Positions 9,567 through 18,827 of a stretch of DNA of 64,000 bases are shown piece after piece (the stretch's first letter is position 1; the number at the start of each line of letters is the position of its first letter). Position numbers and translations under genes: made by a program. The notes beneath the pieces were generated by a model, which was not told the DNA's origin, searched no databases, and was given only the letters and a program-made list of their open reading frames with translations. Origin of the DNA: a virus; IMG/VR virus record IMGVR_UViG_3300013137_000015, positions 1 to 64,000 of that record. The stretch is one strand, 5' to 3'.

Positions 9567-9574
9567 TTTAAATA

Positions 9575-11272
9575 TCAAATTTTACGTTTCCATATAAAAC
9601 ATATATGACCAGAATTATAAATTCGAAAAATATTTCTATTTTGCATTTCTTCGTGTTCTGTTTTATCTGTGTTCAACTTATTTTTTCTAAAATTGAATCT
9701 GTGCTTTCGTATTTTATCAACAACATAATGATAACCAATTTTTGTTATATGATCTTCTATAAAATCCAATTTTTTATATACATTACCATTAGAATAGCTT
9801 CTATCAGCATATGAAACTATTAAATTTGTATTATATTTAGTTGTAAAATATTTAAACAATTTGCTTGCACCACCTATAATATTAGTGTTCAATTTATTAC
9901 AAAAACGCAAAAGTTCATAGTCATATTGTTTTAATTTTCCAATACCCAATCTATTTTTACCAAGTGTCATTAAAGAAACTAATTCATTATTATAATATAA
10001 ACCTAATTTTACAGAAGAACCAACAAAACCTTGAATATGATTATTATTAAGAAAATCTCTTACTAAAATATTATCTGTTATTTCTTTTATTTCACATTTT
10101 CTAGCATAAATTCTATTTTCTATTTTGTTCAATTTATTTAAAATCATCGATTTAATTATATTTTTTTTATAATTCCAATCGTCTTCATAAATGTGTATTA
10201 ATTGAATATTTTTATTCAAACAATCTATTGTTTTATTATAATGATAATATTTAGGTTTATGTAATTCAGAATGCCAATATAAACCATTAAATTCAAAAGC
10301 TAATCCTAAATCAGGTAAATAAATATCTAATTCGTTTTTTATTGTATTTCTATCATTCTCTAATATTTTACCATTATAATTATTTTTTATAAAATTTAAT
10401 AATTCTATTTGTAATCCTGATATAGATTTATTAATAGGATTACATTCAGTACATAAAACGGTGTTTGTTCTTCTTCTACTACTTAATAAAACATAATTTA
10501 TTTTAAATTCATGACCATATTCGCATTTCATTAAATATTCTTTATTTTCTAAATCGATATTTATTACATTATATTCATCATAATAATTTAAAAATTTTGT
10601 TAATAATGTTTTGTTTTGTTTTTCTCTTGCTTTAATTTGTATATCTTTATTTTGTAAAGCATATTCAACACCATATCTTTCTTTCATAGTCTTTAATATT
10701 TTATCATTTATTTTCTTTACTTTTTTCACATTGTCAACACCATATCTTTCAAAATTTGTTTCTTTCATCTTTTCTTTTATTATATCAGATTTTAAAGGAA
10801 CAACCACATTATAGTTATCAAATAAAGTTTCTTTAGACTTTTTATTTATTTCATCATTTTGCAAAGGACAATTACATCCATATTTTTCATTATTCGTTTT
10901 TATCATTTTTTCTTTAATGATACTTGATTCTGCTGGTGTCTTTGTGCCAAATTTTTCTAATGATTTATTTTGTTTTTCCTTTATTATATTTGGATCTGTT
11001 CCTAAACATTTGTTACAACAATATGAATAATAACCAATTGTCGAATTTTTAAATTTCACTACATTATTACAATTTGGATTTTTACATCTTACAATTTCTT
11101 TTATATTATTTAAATAGTGATATACTTGTTGTTTAAATGGTAGTATAACAAGATTATATTTATTTACAAATGTTTTTATTTCTTCATAAATTTCATTATA
11201 ATGTTCTGTTACATATTTTTCTCTAAACATTTTACCAGATGGATCTATTAATTCCCTCAGTTTTTCTTTCAT
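9575..11272 (-). CDS. Hef-like free-standing homing endonuclease
   Basis: 565 residues. An N-terminal part carries Cys pairs (CKNPNC, CCNKC). Several repeats of the type N-x-K/R-Y-G-V/C ... K-x-I-x-x-K (about residues 110-230), as in NUMOD-type DNA-binding modules, follow. Another Cys pair (CEYGHEF, CTEC) precedes a nuclease core LDIYLPDLGLAFEFNG with LYWHSE near 320-335. The C-terminal third has an IHIYEDDW segment and a GNAT-like region (FLNNNHIQG, GLYYNNELVSLMTLGK). This order matches the Hef/mob family of T-even-type phages, which cut competing genomes to spread. It lies between the tail tube and tail sheath genes. Confidence 0.8.
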   Translation of the reverse strand: MKEKLRELIDPSGKMFREKYVTEHYNEIYEEIKTFVNKYNLVILPFKQQVYHYLNNIKEIVRCKNPNCNNVVKFKNSTIGYYSYCCNKCLGTDPNIIKEKQNKSLEKFGTKTPAESSIIKEKMIKTNNEKYGCNCPLQNDEINKKSKETLFDNYNVVVPLKSDIIKEKMKETNFERYGVDNVKKVKKINDKILKTMKERYGVEYALQNKDIQIKAREKQNKTLLTKFLNYYDEYNVINIDLENKEYLMKCEYGHEFKINYVLLSSRRRTNTVLCTECNPINKSISGLQIELLNFIKNNYNGKILENDRNTIKNELDIYLPDLGLAFEFNGLYWHSELHKPKYYHYNKTIDCLNKNIQLIHIYEDDWNYKKNIIKSMILNKLNKIENRIYARKCEIKEITDNILVRDFLNNNHIQGFVGSSVKLGLYYNNELVSLMTLGKNRLGIGKLKQYDYELLRFCNKLNTNIIGGASKLFKYFTTKYNTNLIVSYADRSYSNGNVYKKLDFIEDHITKIGYHYVVDKIRKHRFNFRKNKLNTDKTEHEEMQNRNIFRIYNSGHICFIWKRKI

Positions 11273-11293
11273 AATATAAGTATCTTTTATTCC

Positions 11294-11304
11294 TATATAT
11301 TAAA
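11294..11304 (-). promoter_or_regulatory. Putative late promoter TTTAATATATA
   Basis: Exact motif 21 bases upstream of the Hef-like endonuclease start. Confidence 0.55.
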
Positions 11305-11307
11305 AGA

Positions 11308-11337
11308 AAAAAGCCAAAAAATGATTTTTGGCTTTTT
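11308..11337 (-). terminator. Hairpin terminator after the tail sheath gene
   Basis: Stem AAAGCCAAAAA / TTTTTGGCTTT with an ATGA loop. On the minus strand it ends in a T run just after the sheath stop at 11346. Confidence 0.8.
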
Positions 11338-11345
11338 AAATTTAA

Positions 11346-14300
11346 TTATTGTGCGAATCCACCTGATTCAATATCACCTTTTTTCAAGATTGTAATATTG
11401 TTTACAATGATACCCATACCTTTAATGATCTCTATATACGTATCAAGAACACCCATTTGTAAATCTATGATATAATTTGTATTATTTGTTTCATCGATTA
11501 CATTTCTGAAATTGTATAAAGCGTCTCTATCTTGCATATCTTTACAGATTTTATCAGCTCTATATTTAATTTCGGCTCTGATTTCAGGAGTATTAAATCT
11601 CCATTGGTATCTAAGTAACATATCGTACAACGAGTTTTCAAGTTCAATCAAAACTTCTCTTGAGTGAATTATGCTCAATGAACTGTATGGAAATACTTGT
11701 GCAGTTGATTCTGAGTTAATAGCGTAACCTACATCTCTAACTTTAACGATTGGGTTAAGGTTCATAGCATATAAATTTTCTAAATCATTATCATTGAAAT
11801 CCATTTCTACACCAGCGATATTAGTAACTCTACCACTTGTGATACCTGCACATATTGTCCAAGGTTCGATTGCACCAGAGATCGATACAAATTTTTGCAT
11901 ATAGGTTGTTGCTGCCCAAGCTGATGGTGGTACATCTTTAGGTATACCGTTATCATCAACAGTTACATATGGGAAGAAGTAACCTACACAAGAACGACCA
12001 ACTCCACTTGCGAATGAATATAAGAATGATGGGTTTTTGCTTTCATCACCACCTGCTTTAAGATAGGTTGTATTCAAAGTTCTATCATCATTTATAAATG
12101 AAGGATTTGAACTTGATTTAAGTGTTCTAACACTTGGTGCATTAATGAAACCTAAGCAATTTAATTTCATTCCGCAAAGGTCAGCGAATTGTTGTTTTGA
12201 ATTTGCAGTTAATCCTAAACCAAATGAATCTACCAAATATCTCCAAGAGATTTTGTTTTTGTTTACAAGACCTTTAGCAAGATTTGTTGTTTTACCCATA
12301 ACATCAAGGATTGTAGTTAATCTTGATTCTGTGTTATTAGGTATAGAATCTGCGTGTATTGTAAATGGAGTTAATGCAATGCCTTTATATGTTGATGCAT
12401 AAGTATCAATATGTGGATAAAGTGTAGTTTGATAATCAACACCACCACCTACTTGTGAAATTTGTGAAATCTTAATAGGCGCATCTGTTGTAATAACTTT
12501 CCAATCAGTATTAGTAGAGTCTATTGTTGTACTTAATACTCTTGTAAGTTTACGAGCATCATAAGTCAAACTTTCATCATACCAAGCTTCAAGGAAATCA
12601 CCTTTCTTAATTTCTGAATATCTTAGTTTATCAACTTTAATTTGATAAACTAAGTTAGGTAGTTTAGTTGTATCTAAATATTCAATTTCAACAGTTTGTT
12701 TATAACTTGATTTATTTGACCAAATTGTAAGTTGGCTATCATAAGTTGATGTTGATGTCCAGTTAGTAATAGGTTGTGAACTTATTTGATCGTTAGCCAT
12801 TAAATCAATATACATAATATCTGTTCCTTGAATCCAAGATTTAATATAAATCTTTAATGTAGAACCTGTATCATTATTTACATAAGCATAATCCCAATTA
12901 TTAATTACACCATCATAAATATCAATGTATAAGTCTGAATATTTACCAATTATACCTGCAGCATATGAAGCACTTTGACCAGAACCACCCATTATTTCAA
13001 TTGGAGCTAATGTACTAACTAATCTATCCGTGGCTGTTGAACCAATTCTAAATTCATTATCAAGATAGTAAACTAACCATTTGTAAGAATTTGTATCATA
13101 AAAATCTGTATAATCATATGAACCTGTGTTAATTGTTATACTAGCGTTATAAGTTGTTGAATAATCTATGAATGTTGCATTTTCTATTGCAAGTTTGTAG
13201 CCAGTTGTATTATTAATTAAAAGACCTTTTCCATCACCAAGATAAGACTCCATCTCATCATAAGCTGCTCTATATCTTAATTGTGTATAGTCCTTTAAGC
13301 TTGTTGCTCCAAGTGTATTACCAAATGTTAATACAGTATAATTTGTATCAGCAATAGTGTAACCACTTATAACAATATCAGTTAAAGGTAAATAACCAGC
13401 AGTATAATCTAATGTTATAGGAGTATACTCTGTGTCAATATAATGATCAGTTATACCTGATGGTGTTGATAAACTTGTGTCAGCAGATAATACTTGGAAA
13501 TGAACATAACCTAAAATAATAGCATCTGAATAATTTGTGTCAAAGTCTGGTAATTCAGCAGTTGAATTATCAGATTGCGTACCTTTAAGTATATTTACTG
13601 TATCTGTACCTTCTGTTAAATATAATACATCATATCTTTCAATACCTGTATCTTTATTAGAAGAAGAAATTGTTAATGGTTCAAATGTATAAACTGTTGT
13701 ACCACTATCAAGTTTATATTGAGCACCACCTAAATTAAAATATGATGCAGTTGATAAATCAAATTCTACTGTAGCTTTTTGTACGTAGAAATTTGAAGGC
13801 AATGTTGTAGTACCAGTTGCAAAAAGTATTGGCGAACCACCATATGTTTCTGATAAGCTAATCCAGTCATTATTTGTTGCAGATTCTTCAACATAATATG
13901 ATTGATAAGCTATAAGACCACCATAATTTTGGTTAACATAAACCACATCACCTGCTACGAATTTTGAATGATAATCACTTACTGGTGATGTATCAAAATC
14001 AACTGTAGCCGCATAATTTGTACATAACCAACTCTTACCTGTAGCATATGTTACTTCAGTCATATTAATAAGAGTCCTTCCTGTACTATTGATATGTGTA
14101 TTATGAACATACCAATTTGTATTAGAAGCTTTTCTACTTGCTCTTGAAGCAAAAGCATCTGTATATAAATCTGTACTATAATTACCAAATACATTATTTA
14201 ATGCATCTAATGATACTTGTTCATAAGTAAGTGATTCAATAATACTTTCTTGATATGACAAGAAATCAATTTCACTTGTTTCTTCACCTACAACACCATC

Positions 14301-15239
14301 ACCAATTAAATCAAGTTTTCCTGTTGGATAATCAGAATCTAATAAAACACTTTCATTATAAGCACAGAATAAACCAGTCTTATCGGTGTTGTTATTAATA
14401 GTAGATTTGATATACATATCTCTACCATCAAGATCCTTAAAATAAGGAATTAATGAACAGTCATAATAAGCTGCAACTGTTACATTAGTTTCATTAACAA
14501 AGTCTTGAATTGTAGTTTTATCTAAACCTTCAGATGTGAAGTAATTGCTCCAAGTTGTATCAACTGACAAGTTATCATAATCTGTCCAGTCACCATAAAC
14601 AACTAATACAGAAACCATATAATCAGAAATCCAATCTTTTGGGTGAATGTATGCAGGAACTTTTGTAACACCTCCATACCAATCTTCTGCTGTTACATCA
14701 AATCCAGTTACGGATGATTTATAAAGGAAAACTGTGATAGTTTTATCACCTAAGTTTGTTATATGTAATAATCTATCTTCATCTGGTGTTGGATCATTTA
14801 CATAATCTAAAAATGATTCATCATCTCTATTCCAGAAATCTTGTCTGTTGAATATTCTTGAATATGGAATTTGTGCTGAAGCAGCATTGTCATAAGCTGA
14901 TGCACAAGATACAGATTTCCAAGTTAATTTGTCTCTTGTATCATTTGTACTCAATAAATTTAGAGCCCATATTGGACCGTTTTCCAACATTTTTATACAA
15001 GTTCTGTGGAAAAATGAACCTTTTCTTTCCAAAGATTTGTCTATTTCACCAAATATTGTTTCAAAATCAGTTCTATTTGTTACATAAACAGGTCTATTTA
15101 CTGGTCCTTTTTTTGAAAATCCTGGTACTAAATTAATTAGCACATTCTGTACTGGCAATTCTATAATAGACTGGTCTATTTCGTTGATAAAAATACCTGG
15201 TCTTTTATATTTTCCAAGGTCCTTTGTTTGTACGCCCAT
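11346..15239 (-). CDS. Tail sheath protein, greatly enlarged
   Basis: 1297 residues, about twice T4 gp18 (659). The N-terminus (YKRPGIFINEID and VPGFSKKGP) and C-terminus (FRNVIDETNN, DTYIEIIKGMG, ILKKGDIESGG) match contractile-tail sheath subunits, whose conserved ends form the sheath mesh around the tube. Between about residues 200 and 850 is a Thr/Ser/Tyr/Asp-rich beta-type insertion, likely surface-exposed domains. A conserved block GVGRSCVGYFFPYV lies before the C-terminal domain. TTTAATATATA lies 27 bases upstream and a terminator follows. The sheath drives DNA ejection by contraction. Confidence 0.88.
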   Translation of the reverse strand: MGVQTKDLGKYKRPGIFINEIDQSIIELPVQNVLINLVPGFSKKGPVNRPVYVTNRTDFETIFGEIDKSLERKGSFFHRTCIKMLENGPIWALNLLSTNDTRDKLTWKSVSCASAYDNAASAQIPYSRIFNRQDFWNRDDESFLDYVNDPTPDEDRLLHITNLGDKTITVFLYKSSVTGFDVTAEDWYGGVTKVPAYIHPKDWISDYMVSVLVVYGDWTDYDNLSVDTTWSNYFTSEGLDKTTIQDFVNETNVTVAAYYDCSLIPYFKDLDGRDMYIKSTINNNTDKTGLFCAYNESVLLDSDYPTGKLDLIGDGVVGEETSEIDFLSYQESIIESLTYEQVSLDALNNVFGNYSTDLYTDAFASRASRKASNTNWYVHNTHINSTGRTLINMTEVTYATGKSWLCTNYAATVDFDTSPVSDYHSKFVAGDVVYVNQNYGGLIAYQSYYVEESATNNDWISLSETYGGSPILFATGTTTLPSNFYVQKATVEFDLSTASYFNLGGAQYKLDSGTTVYTFEPLTISSSNKDTGIERYDVLYLTEGTDTVNILKGTQSDNSTAELPDFDTNYSDAIILGYVHFQVLSADTSLSTPSGITDHYIDTEYTPITLDYTAGYLPLTDIVISGYTIADTNYTVLTFGNTLGATSLKDYTQLRYRAAYDEMESYLGDGKGLLINNTTGYKLAIENATFIDYSTTYNASITINTGSYDYTDFYDTNSYKWLVYYLDNEFRIGSTATDRLVSTLAPIEIMGGSGQSASYAAGIIGKYSDLYIDIYDGVINNWDYAYVNNDTGSTLKIYIKSWIQGTDIMYIDLMANDQISSQPITNWTSTSTYDSQLTIWSNKSSYKQTVEIEYLDTTKLPNLVYQIKVDKLRYSEIKKGDFLEAWYDESLTYDARKLTRVLSTTIDSTNTDWKVITTDAPIKISQISQVGGGVDYQTTLYPHIDTYASTYKGIALTPFTIHADSIPNNTESRLTTILDVMGKTTNLAKGLVNKNKISWRYLVDSFGLGLTANSKQQFADLCGMKLNCLGFINAPSVRTLKSSSNPSFINDDRTLNTTYLKAGGDESKNPSFLYSFASGVGRSCVGYFFPYVTVDDNGIPKDVPPSAWAATTYMQKFVSISGAIEPWTICAGITSGRVTNIAGVEMDFNDNDLENLYAMNLNPIVKVRDVGYAINSESTAQVFPYSSLSIIHSREVLIELENSLYDMLLRYQWRFNTPEIRAEIKYRADKICKDMQDRDALYNFRNVIDETNNTNYIIDLQMGVLDTYIEIIKGMGIIVNNITILKKGDIESGGFAQ

Positions 15240-15265
15240 ATAAAGTTAATTTTTTTTTCTTTTTA

Positions 15266-15700
15266 TTATATATTAAATAAAAAATCCATTTTTTCGTTAA
15301 TTTTATCCTTATAAGATATTCTCAACAAAAATATTCCATTTTTAAAACAATAATTATCTCTGATTTTATCTTTTATTTGTATTTCTTCAAACTTTTCTAT
15401 ACCACCAAAATAATCAATAGGTTTATAATGTTGTAAACCATCATATTCTATACACATATTCAAAATTGGTAAATAAAAATCAAACGGTAATTTATATTTA
15501 TATCTACAATTATCAAATGTATGTTCTCGTAGATATTTTATTCTCAATGAATCTGGTGATTGTGGAAATATATAACCGCAATCATTACATTTTATCATAA
15601 CTTTTGTTCTAGTATTTATGTAATTTACTAAACTATAATCATATTTATCACCGTGTATTTGTGCTTTTGATACAAATTCATCTTTGGTCAACTTTTTCAT
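15266..15700 (-). CDS. Small homing endonuclease, internally shortened relative of the gene at 5303
   Basis: 144 residues from ATG 15700 (MKKLTKDEF); the frame is open to 15742, but that extension overlaps a promoter motif and a terminator. The N-terminus matches the sister gene (LTKDEF, HGDKYDYSLVNYIN), then one zinc-type half-repeat (CNDCGYIFPQSP). It then passes directly into LPFDFYLPILNMCIEYDG and QHYKPIDYFGG of the nuclease core. Two of the three zinc repeats and the GCP-x-C of the third are missing, so this looks like an internal deletion. The catalytic segment is intact, so activity is possible. It lies between the sheath and the polymerase-like gene. Confidence 0.75.
   Translation of the reverse strand: MKKLTKDEFVSKAQIHGDKYDYSLVNYINTRTKVMIKCNDCGYIFPQSPDSLRIKYLREHTFDNCRYKYKLPFDFYLPILNMCIEYDGLQHYKPIDYFGGIEKFEEIQIKDKIRDNYCFKNGIFLLRISYKDKINEKMDFLFNI
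15267..15277 (-). promoter_or_regulatory. Putative late promoter TTTAATATATA (sheath)
   Basis: Exact motif 27 bases upstream of the sheath start; it overlaps the last codons of the preceding endonuclease gene. Confidence 0.65.
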
Positions 15701-15705
15701 ATAGA

Positions 15706-15716
15706 TATATATTAAA
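15706..15716 (-). promoter_or_regulatory. Putative late promoter TTTAATATATA
   Basis: Exact motif 5 bases upstream of the small endonuclease start. Confidence 0.5.
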
Positions 15717-15745
15717 AAAGTGGTTAATAAAAAATTAACCACTTT
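15715..15745 (-). terminator. Hairpin terminator after the polymerase-like gene
   Basis: Stem AAAAGTGGTTAAT / ATTAACCACTTTT with an A-rich loop, followed by T residues on the minus strand; it follows the stop at 15767. Confidence 0.75.
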
Positions 15746-15766
15746 TAGAGTTGTTGATATTGATGT

Positions 15767-16942
15767 TTACAAAAGATTTTTAAGGTGTTTTCTGAAGATT
15801 ATTTCAACCTCTTCTTTATACTTAACAGGATAACAGATAGAATCATGAATAGTGAACAACTTTATCTCTGGAAATTTCATTTTTATCTCAGTAACAACCT
15901 TACCGAATATAAAATCACTTTCTAATAACTGTAATTCATGACTTAATTCCTTATATGAATCGGACATATCTTTATATTCTTTTATATATGAATATATCGA
16001 TGGATATAACTTTTGAAACATCTTATCTGATTCTCTATACTTATTGTGTCCAAATAAAACCTTATACATTAAGGTTTTAGCATCGTTTCTATTTTGTATT
16101 TTATCTGGATATGCTTGTAATATTTGATCGTATATCAAACCGTTCTTAACACATTCAACATATTTTTTCACTTCATCATTAAAATTCTTTTCACTTAATT
16201 CATTTTTTAGATATACTGCAAAGAAAAATGGTTGAGAATTACTTATGTCTGTTTCTTTTATATCTTCACCATCTATTGTGAGATAATTGTTCCTTAGATA
16301 TTTTTTAAGAACAGTGAAATTAGTATGCAATCTACCATAACCATCAAATTTGAAAAAAATATGACCAGTATTTATACCATCTATTGATATAAGATTTTTA
16401 AAATATTTATTTAGGTCTAAGTCTTTATTAGCCTTTTTATTATTTAACCAGTCCAATGATTTTTCATAATCTATTGCAACATGGTATAAATCATCTATCA
16501 ACTTTTTCCTTAAATTAAAATCTATAGGACTCTCTTGTTGAGATGTAAATGTACGATATAAATAATCTTTACTATGTTTTTTGAGTAAGATATTATCAGT
16601 TATTTTGTGTCTTGTTATGTCAAATGTAGTTATATTAAGTTTGTAAGTCTTTGATTTTCTACCTGCATAATAATTAGAGGTGAGTTTCATGAACTTAATA
16701 TATGTAAGATATTCTATATAAATATTGTATGTTTTACCATACTTTCTTCTTAATATACTTGACCATAAATTATGAGATTCTTCATTAGTTGTTAGATACC
16801 TGAGTATTAACTCATGCATTATATTAATAATGTAATCTGTTTTTAACTTATATTCTTTATATTCAATTGTTTTAACTTTTGTTAAATGTTCAAATTCTCG
16901 GGGGATAAATTGCCAGAAAAAAGTCTTATCAGGTCTGCACAT
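15767..16942 (-). CDS. Polymerase-like protein (family A / single-subunit palm motifs)
   Basis: 391 residues. A GRLHTNFT block (residues 203-210) is followed by ETDISNSQPF with Asp232 (motif A-like), RNDAKTLMYKVLFGHN with Arg285 and Lys289 (O-helix/motif B-like), and TIHDS with His366-Asp367-Ser368 (motif C-like). Order and spacing agree with the palm and fingers of the family A DNA polymerase/T7-type RNA polymerase fold. His-Asp-Ser is the motif C form of single-subunit RNA polymerases. At 391 residues it is far shorter than either, with no exonuclease or promoter-binding domain visible. It could be a DNA or RNA polymerase, a terminal transferase-like enzyme or a primase; only the fold relation is argued. 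The start ATG is at 16942. Confidence 0.55.
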   Translation of the reverse strand: MCRPDKTFFWQFIPREFEHLTKVKTIEYKEYKLKTDYIINIMHELILRYLTTNEESHNLWSSILRRKYGKTYNIYIEYLTYIKFMKLTSNYYAGRKSKTYKLNITTFDITRHKITDNILLKKHSKDYLYRTFTSQQESPIDFNLRKKLIDDLYHVAIDYEKSLDWLNNKKANKDLDLNKYFKNLISIDGINTGHIFFKFDGYGRLHTNFTVLKKYLRNNYLTIDGEDIKETDISNSQPFFFAVYLKNELSEKNFNDEVKKYVECVKNGLIYDQILQAYPDKIQNRNDAKTLMYKVLFGHNKYRESDKMFQKLYPSIYSYIKEYKDMSDSYKELSHELQLLESDFIFGKVVTEIKMKFPEIKLFTIHDSICYPVKYKEEVEIIFRKHLKNLL

Positions 16943-17056
16943 TCATATATCATTCGTTTTGTAATTTTACTCGATTTCATCAATAAAGTTTTATAAATTA
17001 AAATTATTAGTAAGTATCATGATTTTGCACTTTTTTTTATTTTGAAATTTTTGCCA

Positions 17057-17064
17057 TATCTTTG
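17057..17064 (+). promoter_or_regulatory. Host-type promoter element TATCTTTG
   Basis: Matches the Bacteroidota -7 consensus TAnnTTTG; the ATG at 17089 lies 24 bases downstream. Probably read by the host primary sigma factor. Confidence 0.6.
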
Positions 17065-17088
17065 CATTGTAGAAGAAATATCTGAAAA

Positions 17089-17280
17089 ATGAAAAATACT
17101 TATTTAGAATGTTCACGCCCAAAACTTTATGAGAAGGCTTATAAAGAAATGCCTATTTTTGATGCAAAACAAGGTGTTGTTTCTCACCCACTTGATAAAA
17201 AGTGGTTAAGAGAAGAAAAATTAGAAAGAATAGAAAATCCTTCAGATGGTGTCCTTTACAAGATATTATTCAAAAATTGA
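17089..17280 (+). CDS. Small hypothetical protein
   Basis: 63 residues, charged, starting MKNTYLECSRPKLYEK. It does not carry the capsid-type tag. It stands directly behind a TATCTTTG host-type promoter and 55 bases ahead of the ClpC-like N-terminal half, with which it may be co-transcribed. No domain recognised. Confidence 0.65.
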   Translation: MKNTYLECSRPKLYEKAYKEMPIFDAKQGVVSHPLDKKWLREEKLERIENPSDGVLYKILFKN

Positions 17281-17335
17281 AATAAACTTTTAAAAAAATA
17301 AATAATACATTAGAAACATAAAAACATTTTCAAAT

Positions 17336-17599
17336 ATGAACGAAAACGCTAACGCAAATAAAGAAAGTATTTTAGCACAATTTTCCACTGATATTACGGA
17401 ACTTGCAAAATCTGATTTGCTCGACCCTGTGATTGGTAGAGAAAGAGAAATTGAAAGGGTTGCTCAAATACTTTCACGTAGAAATAAGAACAATCCCGTT
17501 CTTATAGGAGAACCTGGTTGTGTTGATAGTGATACAATAATAAACGTACAGAAAATATCAGATGATTTTTCTCATGAAAATGTAGAAATTGACTATTAA
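17336..17599 (+). CDS. ClpC-like AAA+ unfoldase, N-terminal half with split N-intein
   Basis: 87 residues. Residues 1-61 are an N-extein with ClpA/B/C features: [20 protein letters not shown] followed by [15 protein letters not shown], stopping in the middle of the Walker A loop. Residue 62 is Cys and begins a 26-residue N-intein ([13 protein letters not shown] ...) that ends in a stop codon. Joining Gly61 to Thr138 of the downstream half restores GEPGTGKS, a complete Walker A. The usual Clp N-terminal repeat domain is absent. The protein can act only after trans-splicing with the product of 18817-21060. Confidence 0.85.
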   Translation: MNENANANKESILAQFSTDITELAKSDLLDPVIGREREIERVAQILSRRNKNNPVLIGEPGCVDSDTIINVQKISDDFSHENVEIDY

Positions 17600-17601
17600 T
17601 T

Positions 17602-17612
17602 TTTAATATATA
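17602..17612 (+). promoter_or_regulatory. Putative late promoter TTTAATATATA
   Basis: Exact motif 3 bases after the stop of the Clp N-half and 42 bases before the endonuclease start; it would give the endonuclease and the C-half their own late promoter. Confidence 0.55.
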
Positions 17613-17620
17613 GTTATACA

Positions 17621-17642
17621 GGTGTAGGGAAATACCAACACC
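17621..17642 (+). other. Small hairpin before the endonuclease gene
   Basis: Paired segments GGTGT / ACACC with an inner GG / CC, just upstream of the start at 17655. No T run follows, so it is more likely a leader structure that limits translation than a terminator. Confidence 0.4.
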
Positions 17643-17654
17643 AAATTTACTAAT

Positions 17655-18827
17655 ATGATAATAAAAATAAAAGGCAAAAAAGATTTAATATTCAATGACT
17701 ATAATAGTTTTTATGAATATGTTAAGATTAATATTATAAATAATCTAAAATTTGATTATTTATCTAAATTAGAAATATTTTACAATAATAATTCTAATTT
17801 CGATGGTATAAAAAATTTTAAATATATTGTTCGAAAATTATATTATAATACAACACACTTAAATAAAGAATATTGGATATCCAGAGGATGGAATAATGAT
17901 GAAGCTCTTTCTAAAATAAAAGAAATTCAAAGAAAAAATTCTAATATTTCTCAAGAAAAATCTAAAAAATTGAAAGAAAAAGATTATTTAAAATGGTGTG
18001 AGTCTCGTACAACTAAAAAAGAATACTATCTTAAAAAAGGATTGTCTGAAGAAGAATCATTAGAAGCTTTAAGCAAAAGACAATGTACATTTTCGTTAGA
18101 AAAATGTATAAACAAATATGGTGATGAAGGTCTTAATATTTGGAAAAATAGGCAGGAAAAATGGTATAATAAAATTAAAAATTATAATTTTGATAAAAAT
18201 TCATCATCATCGACATATTTTAAAAACAAATATGGAAATGATTGGATAATATATGCAATAAATAAATTATCATTCATAAATAAAGAATTTATAAAAAATA
18301 TTATAAAAACAAGTAGTAATGATTTTAAAAAATTTTTAAAGGAATATTCAAAATATAAAACCATTATTTCTTTACAGGATTTATATTTTTTATATAACTC
18401 TAATATTTTACTAGAATTTTTTAATCTTACTAAAAATGAAATGATTGATATTATAAAAAAAGAATTGAATATTAAAATATTATCATTCGGAAATATTAGA
18501 TATTTCAATGGGCATATATGTAGAAGTAATGGTGAATATTATATCGCTAAAAAATTAAAAGAAAATGATATTACATATATTTATGAAAAAAAATATACAA
18601 ATAGTAATTATATTTGTGATTTTTATATACCAAAATATGATTTATACGTAGAATATCTGGGAATGATAAAAAGTGACTACACTAAAAAGAATCATCCAGA
18701 AATATATTTTAAATATGTAGAAAAATATAATCAAAAAGAAATATTTTGTAAAGAAAATCATATAAATTATATGTATGAAAAAGACTTTAAAATAATAACA
18801 CAAAAAATAATAAACTATGGAAATTAA
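17655..18827 (+). CDS. Free-standing homing endonuclease inside the split intein, Vsr-like
   Basis: 390 residues, encoded between the two intein halves. Modules YWISRGWNNDEA and YYLKKGLSEEESLEAL, with CINKYGDEG and W-x-x-R-Q-x-K-W, are typical of phage homing nucleases. The C-terminal domain has SNGEYYIAKKL, then YICDFYIPKYDLYVEYLG, a PD-(D/E)XK/Vsr-like core. Gene organisation (N-intein, endonuclease, C-intein) matches the 'fractured gene' arrangement reported for split inteins. The stop overlaps the C-half ATG by 11 bases, so the two are probably translationally coupled. Very AT-rich with Asn/Lys/Ile codons, unlike the clp coding parts, which suggests separate origin. Confidence 0.82.
   Translation: MIIKIKGKKDLIFNDYNSFYEYVKINIINNLKFDYLSKLEIFYNNNSNFDGIKNFKYIVRKLYYNTTHLNKEYWISRGWNNDEALSKIKEIQRKNSNISQEKSKKLKEKDYLKWCESRTTKKEYYLKKGLSEEESLEALSKRQCTFSLEKCINKYGDEGLNIWKNRQEKWYNKIKNYNFDKNSSSSTYFKNKYGNDWIIYAINKLSFINKEFIKNIIKTSSNDFKKFLKEYSKYKTIISLQDLYFLYNSNILLEFFNLTKNEMIDIIKKELNIKILSFGNIRYFNGHICRSNGEYYIAKKLKENDITYIYEKKYTNSNYICDFYIPKYDLYVEYLGMIKSDYTKKNHPEIYFKYVEKYNQKEIFCKENHINYMYEKDFKIITQKIINYGN

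Noticed and set aside
12145-15136. Plus-strand frames inside the sheath gene
   Set aside because: They lie opposite a continuous, well-supported sheath coding sequence and have low-complexity translations.
17089-17280. Tag family membership of the 63-residue protein (MKNTYLECSRPK)
   Set aside because: It shares only MK; the spaced aromatic and N-E positions are missing and its promoter is of the host type.
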